Shown here: positions 16,615 to 25,552 of the stretch, piece after piece | Numbering within the stretch: position 1 is the stretch's first letter | Layout: the number at the start of each line of letters is the position of its first letter | From: an uncultured Selenomonadaceae bacterium | GTDB lineage: Bacteria; Bacillota; Negativicutes; Selenomonadales; Selenomonadaceae | Length of the DNA stretch: 64,000 nt | Direction: 5' to 3' | Assembly (NCBI GenBank): GCA_905235685.1 | Contig: CAJOMO010000005.1 | Span: 1 to 64,000, forward strand | Made by a program: the position numbers and the translations under genes | The notes under the pieces: generated by a model | Databases searched by the model: none | What the model was told of the DNA's origin: nothing | The model's input: only the letters and a program-made list of their open reading frames with translations

Positions 16615-18537
16615 TCACTTCAAATTCAAACCGTTATTCAAAATCCACCAGGCGACGGTGCGCGCCGCGCTGATAATTTTCTCCGCCCCTTCGCGTTCCG
16701 CCGAAAGATTTATGCTGTCCAAATCGGCGCTTGCCACTTGCGGCAATATTTCAATCACATCGAAATCGATTTTGCCGGCAACATTTTCGGTAATGAAATT
16801 TTCGCGATTAAACGCCACGCCCGCACTTTCAAAAAGGCTCGGCGCTATCGTATGATATTTAAAATTTTCCGGCGCGATAAGTTCAATAATCGTCGGCGCA
16901 ATGGAAATGTGCCCGCCAACCACATCGGGCGGCAAGATATTTTTATCAATGCCCGCGCCATACATTATCAGCGGCACGCTTTGACTTTCAAAAATCGTCG
17001 GGTGAGAATTGGGCAAAATCTGATTGGCGCAGTCGCCCGTCACGACGAAGAGGCTATTCGGGTAATTGGCGGTTGTGTTGCGAATAAAATTTGAAATAAC
17101 TTTATCCATCTGCCAATAATTACCGAGCGCGGCGGTTAAATTTTCGGCGTCAGCCACATTCGGCAAATTTTTTATTTTCGCCAAAAGGACATTGCGCTCA
17201 AAACCGGATTTAGCGGGAGTAAGATTTTGCGGCAAATGATCCGTCGCCATAATCAAGTGGACAGTGGGGGGCTCTTCGGCGATATTTTTTTCAAGCATTT
17301 CAAAGAGATTGTAATAGCTGTGGAAATTATCAAAGCCCTGCGCGAGAGCCATTTTGGAAAGATTTTCGGCGTTGGGGGTGCCGCCGTACCAGAAATCAAC
17401 TTTGTAGCCTAATTCTTTAAAAGCGGGCGCGAGAGCCGAAATATAAATTTCCTCGAAAGTTTTGGGCTGATAATTCAAAAGGACGTTAAGGTCGGGCAAA
17501 CCGGTGATAATACCGGAAATAGCGCCGATAGACGAATCGCTGTTCGGGAAAAAATTTCTGGAATAATAAGCGTTGGGCTCGGCGATAATTCCCTTCAAAC
17601 CGTCGGCGACGTGAAGATTTTCGTACTTGCCGAGCATTTGCCATTGCCCGAGGTTTTCGCCGATAATTATAAAAATGTGCCGCGGCTTGTCGATACGCGC
17701 GCCGCCTGCGCTTTTTTCCAGGTACGGTTTCAAATTTCGGGCGTTAAGATTTTTCCTCTGCGCGAGTAATTCAGCTTCCGCCAAAATATTATCTTTGTCT
17801 ACGTGTGAAATTTCGCCCGGACGCATATATTTCGCCATAGCAATTACGCGGCACAGCGCCTGCCCGTCGTCCAATATACTTTCATTCAAAAAATTATCGT
17901 TGGTAATGGCGGCGTTGCTGTAATTTAGCGCTTTTTCCGCCGTGAAACTCCCGCCGTACCAAACGAAAAATGCAAACGCCCCCGTCAAAAATATCATCAA
18001 GTCCGCGAAAATAAATTGTTCCGCCTTGCTTTTAAATTCCGGCAACGGTATCGGCTTTATCAGCAACAATCGGCTTATCACCGCAATGCACAATATCGTT
18101 AAAATCAGCGCGACCGGAAATCTCCAAAAAAATCCATAGTCTATAAATATTTTTTCCAATATCGCCAAAAAGCCGTTGTCCAGTCCCTGCACCATTTCCA
18201 ACCCAAATGTCGAATGAAATTCTCTGTAATACGCGAAACGGAACATAAACAGCGTCGAAAATATCAGCGCCGCCAATATCGCCACTATCAGCCGCAAATG
18301 CCGCGTCAAATTCCCCGCCGTCACCAACGCAAACGAGATTAACGCAACCGCCCCCGCCGTCTTCATACTCAATTTTAATCCCGTCCACAGCGCCGCCGGT
18401 ATCTGCGCCGAATTTGTTATTTCGTCCGAAAACCAAAAAATAAATATCGCGCGGTATATTTCCAACAATATCAATATGAACAGAAATATTCTTGCGTCCC
18501 GCTGTATTCCTTCAAACATTCTCTTCAATAATTTCAA
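16615..18537 (-). CDS. Sulfatase-fold membrane transferase (LTA synthase / phosphoethanolamine transferase-like)
   Basis: A 640 aa integral membrane protein with about five N-terminal helices (residues 15-200) and a large extracytoplasmic alkaline phosphatase/sulfatase-fold domain. IFIIIGENLGQ gives the first metal site, PNSDSSIGAISGIITG fits the nucleophile region and FVVTGDCANQILPN the metal-binding Asp. Relatives move phosphoglycerol or phosphoethanolamine onto envelope glycans or lipid A. As first gene of the heptose operon it probably decorates LPS, though the donor is not known. Of two closely spaced TTG codons, 18535-18537 is used because GGAG is then eight bases away. Confidence 0.82.
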   Translation of the reverse strand: MKLLKRMFEGIQRDARIFLFILILLEIYRAIFIFWFSDEITNSAQIPAALWTGLKLSMKTAGAVALISFALVTAGNLTRHLRLIVAILAALIFSTLFMFRFAYYREFHSTFGLEMVQGLDNGFLAILEKIFIDYGFFWRFPVALILTILCIAVISRLLLIKPIPLPEFKSKAEQFIFADLMIFLTGAFAFFVWYGGSFTAEKALNYSNAAITNDNFLNESILDDGQALCRVIAMAKYMRPGEISHVDKDNILAEAELLAQRKNLNARNLKPYLEKSAGGARIDKPRHIFIIIGENLGQWQMLGKYENLHVADGLKGIIAEPNAYYSRNFFPNSDSSIGAISGIITGLPDLNVLLNYQPKTFEEIYISALAPAFKELGYKVDFWYGGTPNAENLSKMALAQGFDNFHSYYNLFEMLEKNIAEEPPTVHLIMATDHLPQNLTPAKSGFERNVLLAKIKNLPNVADAENLTAALGNYWQMDKVISNFIRNTTANYPNSLFVVTGDCANQILPNSHPTIFESQSVPLIMYGAGIDKNILPPDVVGGHISIAPTIIELIAPENFKYHTIAPSLFESAGVAFNRENFITENVAGKIDFDVIEILPQVASADLDSINLSAEREGAEKIISAARTVAWWILNNGLNLK

Positions 18538-18565
18538 TATCAATGCTCCTATTTTTTTTTGTAAA

Positions 18566-18594
18566 ATTTTATATCAGCGGCGGCTTTTTTGCAA
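18566..18594 (-). promoter_or_regulatory. Promoter of the envelope (heptose) operon
   Basis: On the minus strand TTGCAA (18589-18594) and TAAAAT (18566-18571) are separated by 17 bases, giving a short leader before the sulfatase-fold gene. No other clear promoter is seen down to 10025, so the six genes are probably one transcript. Confidence 0.6.
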
Positions 18595-18624
18595 CTTAGC
18601 AAATTGTTGGAAAGAATAAAAATC

Positions 18625-18655
18625 TTGCACAACGAAAAAATATTTGTGCTATAAT
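18625..18655 (+). promoter_or_regulatory. Promoter of yitT with a possible operator
   Basis: A perfect TATAAT (18650-18655) has a TTGCAC 19 bases upstream (18625-18630). The spacer contains the inverted repeat GCACAA ... TTGTGC (18627-18649), which overlaps both hexamers and could be a repressor site. The long spacer lowers confidence in the -35. Confidence 0.5.
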
Positions 18656-18684
18656 ATGCGCTGTTTTGAGAGGGGAATTTTTCA

Positions 18685-19572
18685 ATGAGATTAACCGCCG
18701 CTATTTCGCAGTGGCAATCGCTGAGATATTTGGGCGTGGTTTTGGGCTGTTTAATCGCCGCGTGTTCAATAAATTTATTCGTCGTACCGAGCCACTTTCT
18801 GACGGGCGGCGCAACCGGAATTGCAATGATAGTTTACTACCTGGCGGATTTTCCAATCGGACTGCAAACTTTCATTTACAATATCCCGCTTTTAATTGCC
18901 TCGTACAAATTGTTGGGGAAAGATTATACAATCGACGTGATAATTGGGACGGTGATATTTTCTGGTTGCATTGATGCTACTCGATTTTTGAACGCATACG
19001 CTCCGGTTGACGATTTGATGCTGGCGTCGATTTACGGCGGCGTTTGCAACGGCATTGGTTACGGAATAGTTTTTCGCATGAACAGTTCGACGGGCGGCTT
19101 TGATATTCTCGGCGCGATAGTCAAAAAATATTATTCGCTGAATATGGGCGCGGCGATATTTGCTTTTAATTTTTGTATCGTGGCGGTAGCCGGATTTTTA
19201 TTTGGAATAGAGCCGGCGCTGTTTACGCTGATTTGTATGTATGTCAATTCGCACGTGACGGACAAAGTGATAGCGGGTTTAAATCGGAGCAAGGCGGTTT
19301 TAATCATTTCCGAGAACATTGAAGATATTTCCGAAGCGATAATGTATGAGCTGAAGCGCGGGGTAACATATTTGCACGGGCAGGGCGGATTCAGTCGAAA
19401 TGAGCGCGATGTGGCAATGGTAGTTGTCAGTTTAACGCAAATGGCGAAACTTAAGCTGATAGTGTACACGCTGGACAAGAACGCCTTTATGATAATAATG
19501 TCGGCAAATGAAGTTATGGGTCGAGGATTTACCCTACCGCGCAAGACGAAAGAATTTATTTCAATGCACTGA
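18685..19572 (+). CDS. YitT family membrane protein
   Basis: A 295 aa inner-membrane protein of the YitT/DUF2179 family. It has five or six hydrophobic segments over about residues 12-185 (GVVLGCLIAACSINLFVVPS, FLTGGATGIAMIVYYLA, FRMNSSTGGFDILGAIV) and a soluble C-terminal domain of about 90 residues (DUF2179, GVTYLHGQGGFSRNERDVAMVV). The glycine-rich STGGFDILG repeat is characteristic of the family, whose transport role is not established. The ATG follows GAGAGGGGA. A metallo-hydrolase gene starts 19 bases after the stop, probably in the same transcript. Confidence 0.88.
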   Translation: MRLTAAISQWQSLRYLGVVLGCLIAACSINLFVVPSHFLTGGATGIAMIVYYLADFPIGLQTFIYNIPLLIASYKLLGKDYTIDVIIGTVIFSGCIDATRFLNAYAPVDDLMLASIYGGVCNGIGYGIVFRMNSSTGGFDILGAIVKKYYSLNMGAAIFAFNFCIVAVAGFLFGIEPALFTLICMYVNSHVTDKVIAGLNRSKAVLIISENIEDISEAIMYELKRGVTYLHGQGGFSRNERDVAMVVVSLTQMAKLKLIVYTLDKNAFMIIMSANEVMGRGFTLPRKTKEFISMH

Positions 19573-19591
19573 AACGGGGGAATTTTCGGCA

Positions 19592-20323
19592 ATGGAAATA
19601 TTTTATTTGCTGAACAGTGGATTTATGATTCGGGACGGAAAAACTTTGCTGGTGTTCGACGACTACGAAGATACTAAAAAAGTAGTCGACCGCGCGATTA
19701 AAGCGGGTAATTTTGATTATTTATATATTTTTGTAAGTCACGCGCATTTTGACCATTTCGACACGCACATTCGGGCTTATGCCAAGGAAGTTACGCGTTA
19801 TATTTTCAGCAATGATGTTAAGCGTACCAAGCGGGTAAAAAATTTTCCTGCGGAGGATATAACATATATGCGTAAATACAGCGAATGGAGCGGCTCTGGC
19901 GTCAAAGTGTGGACTTATGATTCGACAGACGTTGGAGTATCATTTTTGGTAGAAACAGATTCAGGGGCGCGAATATTTCATGCGGGCGATTTTAATTGGT
20001 GGCATTGGGCAGAGGATACGCCGGAGAAGCAAATTTTAGCGCGTAAAGATTTTGAGCGTCAAATGAAACGTCTTAAAGGGTTAGAAGTGGATGTAGCCTT
20101 TTTTCCGGTAGACGGGCGGCTGGGCGCTTTTCAAGAGTTAGGCGTCACGGAATTTGTGAAAAAAACAGACATTAAAAGTTTAGTGGCGATGCACCGTGTA
20201 GGCTATCCGGCGTGGATACCGTCGCATAAATTTTTAAGTGAAACGAAGGCGCTGCCGATATGGTCGCCGGTGGAAGCAGGAGAAAAACGTATGCTGGTTG
20301 ACGGCAAATTTGTAGAAAAATAA
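19592..20323 (+). CDS. MBL-fold metallo-hydrolase
   Basis: A 243 aa cytoplasmic protein of the metallo-beta-lactamase fold. The metal motif is SHAHFDHFD (His-x-His-x-Asp-His, about residues 51-59); HAGDFNWWHW supplies another histidine-aspartate pair and VAMHRVGYP the last histidine. It resembles the UlaG-like branch with a reduced core, so its substrate cannot be named. The frame is open from 19508 inside yitT, but the ATG at 19592 has GGGGGAA upstream and gives the expected MEIFYLLNSGF start. greA follows 17 bases after the stop. Confidence 0.82.
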   Translation: MEIFYLLNSGFMIRDGKTLLVFDDYEDTKKVVDRAIKAGNFDYLYIFVSHAHFDHFDTHIRAYAKEVTRYIFSNDVKRTKRVKNFPAEDITYMRKYSEWSGSGVKVWTYDSTDVGVSFLVETDSGARIFHAGDFNWWHWAEDTPEKQILARKDFERQMKRLKGLEVDVAFFPVDGRLGAFQELGVTEFVKKTDIKSLVAMHRVGYPAWIPSHKFLSETKALPIWSPVEAGEKRMLVDGKFVEK

Positions 20324-20340
20324 ATTGGAGGCTAATTGAT

Positions 20341-20811
20341 ATGGCGGAAAAGAAAGTAATGTTGACGCAGGAAGGGTACAACAAGCTGGTAGACAAGCTG
20401 AATTATTTAAAAAGCGTGCGTCGAATAGAAGTAGCGGACCGTTTAAAGGCGGCAATAGCATTGGGCGACCTTAGCGAAAACTCCGAGTACGTCGACGCGA
20501 AAAACGAACAGGCATTTCTCGAAGGCGAGATAATGGATTTGGAGGCGCAAATTCACAACAGCGGCATCATTCAAGAAGAGGGCGGCGATTTGGTTGCTCT
20601 CGGCAGCACAGTTCGGATTTTGTTCCCCGACGGTCACGAAGACACCTATATGATTGTCGGCTCGACCGAGGCTGACCCCGACGAAATGCGGATCTCCGAC
20701 GAATCGCCGATTGGCGCGGCCATGATTGGGCAAACTGCCGGTAGTACGGTTATGGTTCATGCCCCCGCCGGTGTCCTCCAATATAAAATTCTTGAGATCG
20801 TGCATAATTAA
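20341..20811 (+). CDS. greA: Transcription elongation factor GreA
   Basis: GreA reaches through the secondary channel of RNA polymerase and triggers cleavage of backtracked transcripts. The 156 aa protein has the usual length, an N-terminal coiled coil with the acidic tip LGDLSENSEY (Asp43 and Glu46, matching Asp41/Glu44 of E. coli) and a C-terminal FKBP-like domain ending GVLQYKILEIVHN. The ATG has GGAGG 11 bases upstream. Its stop is followed after eight bases by the first copy of the three-hairpin repeat. lysS follows, an arrangement common in Firmicutes. Confidence 0.96.
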   Translation: MAEKKVMLTQEGYNKLVDKLNYLKSVRRIEVADRLKAAIALGDLSENSEYVDAKNEQAFLEGEIMDLEAQIHNSGIIQEEGGDLVALGSTVRILFPDGHEDTYMIVGSTEADPDEMRISDESPIGAAMIGQTAGSTVMVHAPAGVLQYKILEIVHN

Positions 20812-20818
20812 TGTTAAT

Positions 20819-20922
20819 CAACTTTCTTTTATCGTAAAAGAAAGTTGCAAAGAAAAGCGCGGCGCGGATTGTCACATCACGTGACAAGCGCGCCGCATTG
20901 GGCGCTCATCCTTGAGCGCCTC
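20819..20922 (+). repeat. Three-hairpin intergenic repeat, copy 1
   Basis: Lies between greA and lysS. Hairpin A is a 13-bp stem with TCG loop (20819-20847). Hairpin B (20859-20896) is a GCGGCGC-clamped stem with inner TTGTCAC / GTGACAA and loop ATCAC. Hairpin C (20900-20920) is GGCGCTC / GAGCGCC with loop ATCCTT. B and C are identical, base for base, to copy 3 on the other strand. It starts eight bases past the greA stop and lacks coding capacity. Confidence 0.88.
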
Positions 20923-20958
20923 TTAGTTCGATTTTTTAATTCAGCAAGGAGTCTTTTT

Positions 20959-22446
20959 ATGACCAATGAAATTCAAGTTGACGAAAATATTTTGATACAG
21001 GCACGCCACGAAAAATTGCAGGCGTTCCTCGACAAGGGCGTTGCGCCTTTCGGGCATCGTTATGAAGTTACTCACCACGCCGCCGACATTCGCGCAGAAT
21101 TTGGCGATATCGAAAATGAACAAGACGCGGGCGAGGTCAAAATCGCGGGGCGCATTATGGCAATTCGCGGACACGGCAAAGCCAGTTTCGCAACAATCGC
21201 CGACCGCTCCGGCAACATTCAAATTTATTTTAAGCTGGATATTCTCGGCGAAAATAAGTACAGCGAATTCAAACTTTTGGATATCGGCGATATAATTGGG
21301 CTGCGCGGGCAAGTTTTCAAGACAAAGCGCGGCGAATTAACCGTTCGCGTTGAAGATTTTGATTTGCTGTCTAAATCTTTGCGTCCTTTGCCGGAAAAAT
21401 TTCACGGTTTGAAAGACGTTGAGATTCGCTATCGTCAGCGCTATTTAGATTTGATTGTCAATCCCGAAGTTCGCGACACTTTTTTAAAGCGCACGAAAAT
21501 TATTCAAGCGATACGGCAATATTTAGACGAACGCAATTTTGTTGAAGTCGAAACGCCGATTTTGTCGACGATAGCGGGCGGCGCGGCGGCGCGTCCGTTT
21601 ATCACTCACCACAATACGCTTGACACCGATTTATATTTGCGCATTGCTACCGAATTAAATTTGAAGCGGCTGATAGTTGGCGGTTTCGAACGAGTTTATG
21701 AAATTGGGCGCATTTTCCGCAACGAGGGCATGGACAATCGCCACAACCCCGAATTTACCAGCGTTGAAATTTATCAAGCCTACGCCGATTATAACGACCT
21801 TATTGACGTTACCGAGGGCATTTGTTGTTTGGCGGCTGAAAAAATTTTTGGAACGACGAAAATTACGTATCAAGGCGTGGAGATGGATTTGAAAAATCCG
21901 CCGCGAATCAGCATGAATGACGCCGTGAAAAATAAAACCGGCAAAGATTTTCTGTCCTGCGCGAATGTCGAAGAGGCGCGGGCGATGGCTGAGGAAATTG
22001 GCGTTGCGTATGAAAAGCGTTTCGGTATCGGCGGGATTTTGAATGCGGCGTTCGAACAAAAAGTTGAGGAAGATTTGATTCAGCCGATTTTTATAACCGG
22101 ACACCCGACGGAAATTTCGCCGCTTGCCAAAAAAAATCCGATTGACCCGCGCATTACTGACCGCTTTGAATTTTATGTTTACGGGCGCGAATTGGCTAAC
22201 GGTTTCACCGAACTTAACGATCCGATTGACCAAAAGGCTCGTTTCGAAGAGCAACTCAAGGCGCGCGAAGCCGGCGACGACGAGGCTCACGTTATGGATA
22301 CAGATTATGTTCGTGCGCTTGAATATGGCTTGCCGCCGACCGGTGGGCTGGGTATCGGCGTTGACAGGCTCGTTATGTTTTTGACTGATTCGGCGTCTAT
22401 TCGTGACGTTTTGCTTTTCCCGACAATGAAAGTTATTGCGGATTGA
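20959..22446 (+). CDS. lysS: Lysyl-tRNA synthetase (class II)
   Basis: LysS charges tRNA-Lys. The 495 aa protein has an N-terminal OB-fold anticodon-binding domain (about 55-155, [19 protein letters not shown]) and a class II catalytic domain with motif 2 [17 protein letters not shown] and motif 3 [15 protein letters not shown] longer frame begins at 20845 inside the intergenic repeat; the ATG at 20959 is used because AAGGAG is eight bases upstream and the protein then starts [10 protein letters not shown]. Since the repeat lies in the greA-lysS gap, read-through from greA may be reduced, but no separate promoter is obvious. Confidence 0.97.
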   Translation: MTNEIQVDENILIQARHEKLQAFLDKGVAPFGHRYEVTHHAADIRAEFGDIENEQDAGEVKIAGRIMAIRGHGKASFATIADRSGNIQIYFKLDILGENKYSEFKLLDIGDIIGLRGQVFKTKRGELTVRVEDFDLLSKSLRPLPEKFHGLKDVEIRYRQRYLDLIVNPEVRDTFLKRTKIIQAIRQYLDERNFVEVETPILSTIAGGAAARPFITHHNTLDTDLYLRIATELNLKRLIVGGFERVYEIGRIFRNEGMDNRHNPEFTSVEIYQAYADYNDLIDVTEGICCLAAEKIFGTTKITYQGVEMDLKNPPRISMNDAVKNKTGKDFLSCANVEEARAMAEEIGVAYEKRFGIGGILNAAFEQKVEEDLIQPIFITGHPTEISPLAKKNPIDPRITDRFEFYVYGRELANGFTELNDPIDQKARFEEQLKAREAGDDEAHVMDTDYVRALEYGLPPTGGLGIGVDRLVMFLTDSASIRDVLLFPTMKVIAD

Positions 22447-22479
22447 GGGGCGATTTTTATTCTGAAGGCAAGCGAAATT

Positions 22480-23223
22480 TTGGCGGATATGCACACGCAC
22501 ACAATTTTTTCGTTGCACGCCTATTCGACGGTTTTTGAAAATATGCAGGCGGCGCGGCTGTGCGGCTTAAATTTTTTGGCGATAACCGACCATTTTTATC
22601 AAGATGGCACGCCGTTGAATCGCAAAAATGAAGTCAATCGCATTCGCTATCTTGAAGGCGCGATTAATGGCTTCGACGAAGATTTTTATATTATTTCGAG
22701 CGCCGAATTTAATATCGGGCAAAAAATAAATTGCTGGAACAGGCTTAAAAATTTGAAATGGCGTCCGATTGGTTTGCACGCGTGGTTTGTCGAACGCGAA
22801 ACTATGACGCTGAAAAATCTGTTCGACCTGTTCGAAGAATCCGCGGAACGCCACAACGCTTTTGTTCACATTGAGCGGGAAATTCACGAACTGGACAATA
22901 AACGGCACGGCGCTAATCTTGACGACGAAGTTAAAGATTTTTTCAAATTGATGGTGGCGCTCGCCAAAGAGCGGGATATTTGGCTTGAAGTCAATGAATC
23001 TTCGCTGGTTCGGCATTGCGGCGGCGATGTTGAGCGTTTAAAATATTGGATTAAGCTTGCTAAGGAAAATCGGAACAAAATTTATTTGGGTACGGACGCG
23101 CATTTTGCGGGGCGGGTTGGCAATTTCAATTTGTCGTTGCAACTTTTGAATGAAATTGAATATCCGCGCGATTTGATTTTAAATTGTGATTATGAGCAAC
23201 TCGCCGCGTTGCGCAATATTTGA
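22480..23223 (+). CDS. PHP-domain metal-dependent phosphoesterase
   Basis: A 247 aa protein of the PHP superfamily, close to the YcdX branch. Metal-binding histidines are visible in ADMHTHTIFSLHAYST (near the start), LAITDHF, the central HIEREIHE and the C-terminal LGTDAHFAG. Such proteins hydrolyse phosphate esters with three metals; the substrate is unknown. The start is uncertain: TTG at 22480 is given, ATG at 22489 is possible, and the only well-placed binding site (GAGGGG) sits eight bases before an in-frame ATT at 22459. It lies between lysS and serA, 33 bases from lysS. Confidence 0.8.
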   Translation: MADMHTHTIFSLHAYSTVFENMQAARLCGLNFLAITDHFYQDGTPLNRKNEVNRIRYLEGAINGFDEDFYIISSAEFNIGQKINCWNRLKNLKWRPIGLHAWFVERETMTLKNLFDLFEESAERHNAFVHIEREIHELDNKRHGANLDDEVKDFFKLMVALAKERDIWLEVNESSLVRHCGGDVERLKYWIKLAKENRNKIYLGTDAHFAGRVGNFNLSLQLLNEIEYPRDLILNCDYEQLAALRNI

Positions 23224-23236
23224 TGGGGGAATGAAA

Positions 23237-24808
23237 ATGTATAATATTTTGGCAGTTGACGGGATTGCCGCTGAAGGTATCGAGATTCTCAAGAAAGACT
23301 TTAGCGTTGAAGTTCGCGATAAAATTTCCGCCGAGGAATTGATTAACATTATCCCAAAATTTGACGCGCTGATTGTGCGTTCGGCATCGAAGGTTACGGC
23401 TGAAGTTTTGGACGCGGCTAAGAATTTGAAAATAATTGGACGCGCGGGCGTGGGCGTTGACAATATCGACGTGAAGGCGGCGACTGAGCGCGGTATCATT
23501 GTTATAAATTCGCCGGACGGAAATACAATCGCGGCGACCGAACACACTTTCGCAATGATGTTGGCCGTGAGCCGCAATATTCCGCAGGCAAATAAAACTA
23601 TTCACGAGGGCGGCTGGGACAGGAAAAAATTTGTCGGCGTTGAGTTGCGCAATAAAATTTTGGGCGTCATTGGATTGGGCAGGATTGGCGCGGGCGTTGC
23701 CAAGCGGGCGCAGGCTTTTGAAATGAGCGTTATTGCCTATGACCCGTTCGTTAGTGAAGAGCGCGCTGAAAGTTTGGGCGTCAAATTGGTTGAGCTCGAA
23801 GAACTTTTCAAAACCGCTGATTTTATAACTGTGCACATGCCGCTCACCAAAAAAACTGAAAATATGATTGCGCTTGACCAAATGAAATTGATGAAACCGA
23901 CGGTTCGGTTGATAAATTGCGCGCGCGGCGGAATTATCAATGAGGCAGATTTGGCGACGGCTCTGCAAGAAAAAATAATTGCGGGCGCGGCTATCGACGT
24001 TTTCACGACTGAGCCGATTGACAAAAATTCTCCGCTGATTAATTTGCCGAATATTATTTTGACGCCGCATTTGGGCGCTTCGACGATTGAGGCGCAGATT
24101 GGCGTATCGGTTGACGTTGCCAATGGAATTGTCGACGCGTTGAGTAACAAGCCGGTTTCTACCGCGGTTAATATGCCGCATATTCCTGCGCATATTCTTA
24201 GAAAATTGACGCCGTATCTTGATTTAGCTGAAAGGCTCGGGCGGACGATTACCGCGCTTAGTAAATCGCCGATCGCGAATCTTCAAGTCAAAGTCAATGG
24301 CGCAATTGCTGACGGTAATTCTTCGTTGATTTCCACGGCGGTACTTACGGGCGTTTTGTCGGCGGCTCTCGATGCTCATGTTAATCTTGTCAATGCAAAT
24401 ATTTTGGCGCAAGACCGCGGGATTAATCTTTCCGAAATTACCTCGAAAGTTGCGGGCGATTTTTCAAATACGGTTACGGTTTCGGCGAATGGAAATTCTG
24501 TTACCGGTACGCTTTTTGGCAACGAAGGGCGAATTGTGCTGATTAATAATTTCCGCGTCGATGTTGACCCGCACTCAAGAATTTTGATTTGCCCGCACAT
24601 TAACCGCCCTGGCGTTATCGGTGAAGTCGGTACAATCCTTGCTGATTATGGAATTAATATTTCGAGTATGCAGGTTGGCAAGACTGATGTTGGCGGCAAA
24701 AATTTAATGGTGCTTACCGTCGATAATCCGATTTCTCGCGCAGTCATTGATAAAGTTAGGAGTTCCGAGGCTATCTTTGACGCTACACTTGTTGCTTTTG
24801 AAGATTGA
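23237..24808 (+). CDS. serA: D-3-phosphoglycerate dehydrogenase SerA
   Basis: SerA oxidises 3-phosphoglycerate to 3-phosphohydroxypyruvate, the first step of serine synthesis. The 523 aa protein is the long form: substrate and NAD domains (GVIGLGRIGAGVA near residue 140, catalytic Arg in NCARGGIINE, and LTPHLGAST with the catalytic His), an allosteric substrate-binding domain, then a C-terminal ACT domain (RPGVIGEVGTILADYGINIS) that usually senses serine. The frame is open from 23186, but ATG 23237 has GGGGGA six bases upstream. Copy 2 of the three-hairpin repeat follows 14 bases after the stop. Confidence 0.96.
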   Translation: MYNILAVDGIAAEGIEILKKDFSVEVRDKISAEELINIIPKFDALIVRSASKVTAEVLDAAKNLKIIGRAGVGVDNIDVKAATERGIIVINSPDGNTIAATEHTFAMMLAVSRNIPQANKTIHEGGWDRKKFVGVELRNKILGVIGLGRIGAGVAKRAQAFEMSVIAYDPFVSEERAESLGVKLVELEELFKTADFITVHMPLTKKTENMIALDQMKLMKPTVRLINCARGGIINEADLATALQEKIIAGAAIDVFTTEPIDKNSPLINLPNIILTPHLGASTIEAQIGVSVDVANGIVDALSNKPVSTAVNMPHIPAHILRKLTPYLDLAERLGRTITALSKSPIANLQVKVNGAIADGNSSLISTAVLTGVLSAALDAHVNLVNANILAQDRGINLSEITSKVAGDFSNTVTVSANGNSVTGTLFGNEGRIVLINNFRVDVDPHSRILICPHINRPGVIGEVGTILADYGINISSMQVGKTDVGGKNLMVLTVDNPISRAVIDKVRSSEAIFDATLVAFED

Positions 24809-24822
24809 TATTTATTACAGCA

Positions 24823-24962
24823 TTTCTTTCTTTTTGGAAAGAAAGAAACGCTTGCGCGGTTTGCGTAGCAAAGCGTGCTCTTTAGTGCAAAGAAAGAAAA
24901 CTTACCCGCTGTAGTCACATCACGTGACTAGCGCGGTGGGGCGCGCGTCCGTGCGCGCCTCT
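24823..24962 (+). repeat. Three-hairpin intergenic repeat, copy 2
   Basis: Lies between serA and comEA. Hairpin A is TTTCTTTC / GAAAGAAA (from 24823). An extra stem follows (ACGCTT with AAGCGT). The shared GCAAAGAAA spacer leads to hairpin B with inner TAGTCAC / GTGACTA and the same ATCAC loop, and hairpin C (24940-24959) is GGCGCGC / GCGCGCC with loop GTCCGT. Compared with copies 1 and 3, changed bases in B and C are paired changes that keep the stems intact. Confidence 0.82.
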
Positions 24963-24994
24963 CTATTGCTTGAATTTTTGTTACGGGTTAAAAT

Positions 24995-25552
24995 ATGAAA
25001 AATAAAATTGTCGTAATAATTGCGTTGATTGTTATTCTGGTTGCGGCGTCGCTCTTCATATTCACCGGCAACGAAGAAGTTGCAGTCAATGTTCCGGAAG
25101 TTCCGCCGCCTAAAAAAATTAGCGTCTACGTTTCCGGTCAAGTAAAAACTACAGCGGTTGTTAATTTGGAAGACAACGGAAATTTGCGCGCTGTCGACGC
25201 CGTTAACGCCGTCGGCGGGCTTACCGAATTTGCCGATGTCGAACTCATAAATCTCGCCGAGCCCATTTCTGACGGGCAGCACATTCACATTCCCACCAAA
25301 GAAATTTTTTTGCTGGAAAATCCCGCTTCAAATAAAATCGGCGGTGCTACAAATTACGCGCGAATTAATATCAACACGGCGGACGAACAGGAACTTCAAA
25401 ATATCCGCGGCGTCGGTCCGGCTATCGCCAAAAGAATCGTCGATTACCGCGAGCAAAACGGCGCGTTCACTGCCATTGAGGAGCTCAAAAAAGTTCGCGG
25501 CATCGGCAATAAAACTTTCGAGAAAATGAAGGACACCATTACCGTGCAATGA
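24995..25552 (+). CDS. comEA: Competence protein ComEA
   Basis: ComEA binds incoming double-stranded DNA outside the inner membrane during transformation. The 185 aa protein has one N-terminal membrane helix (residues 4-23), a proline-rich linker, an SLBB domain (KISVYVSGQVK to IHIPTKE, about 41-103) and a C-terminal helix-hairpin-helix pair (ININTADEQELQNIRGVGPAIAKRIVDYR and LKKVRGIGNKTFEK). That is the full length and domain order of Gram-positive ComEA. Its stop overlaps the comEC start by four bases. The ribosome binding site (ACGGGTTA) is weak. Confidence 0.94.
   Translation: MKNKIVVIIALIVILVAASLFIFTGNEEVAVNVPEVPPPKKISVYVSGQVKTTAVVNLEDNGNLRAVDAVNAVGGLTEFADVELINLAEPISDGQHIHIPTKEIFLLENPASNKIGGATNYARININTADEQELQNIRGVGPAIAKRIVDYREQNGAFTAIEELKKVRGIGNKTFEKMKDTITVQ

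Noticed and set aside
20845-20958. A longer LysS with 38 extra N-terminal residues
   Set aside because: The added codons come from the intergenic three-hairpin repeat; the ATG at 20959 has a proper AAGGAG site and fits the family start.
20812-20958. A riboswitch or T-box in front of lysS
   Set aside because: The structure here is the repeat found at two other sites that are not upstream of synthetase genes; no T-box sequence or specifier loop was seen.
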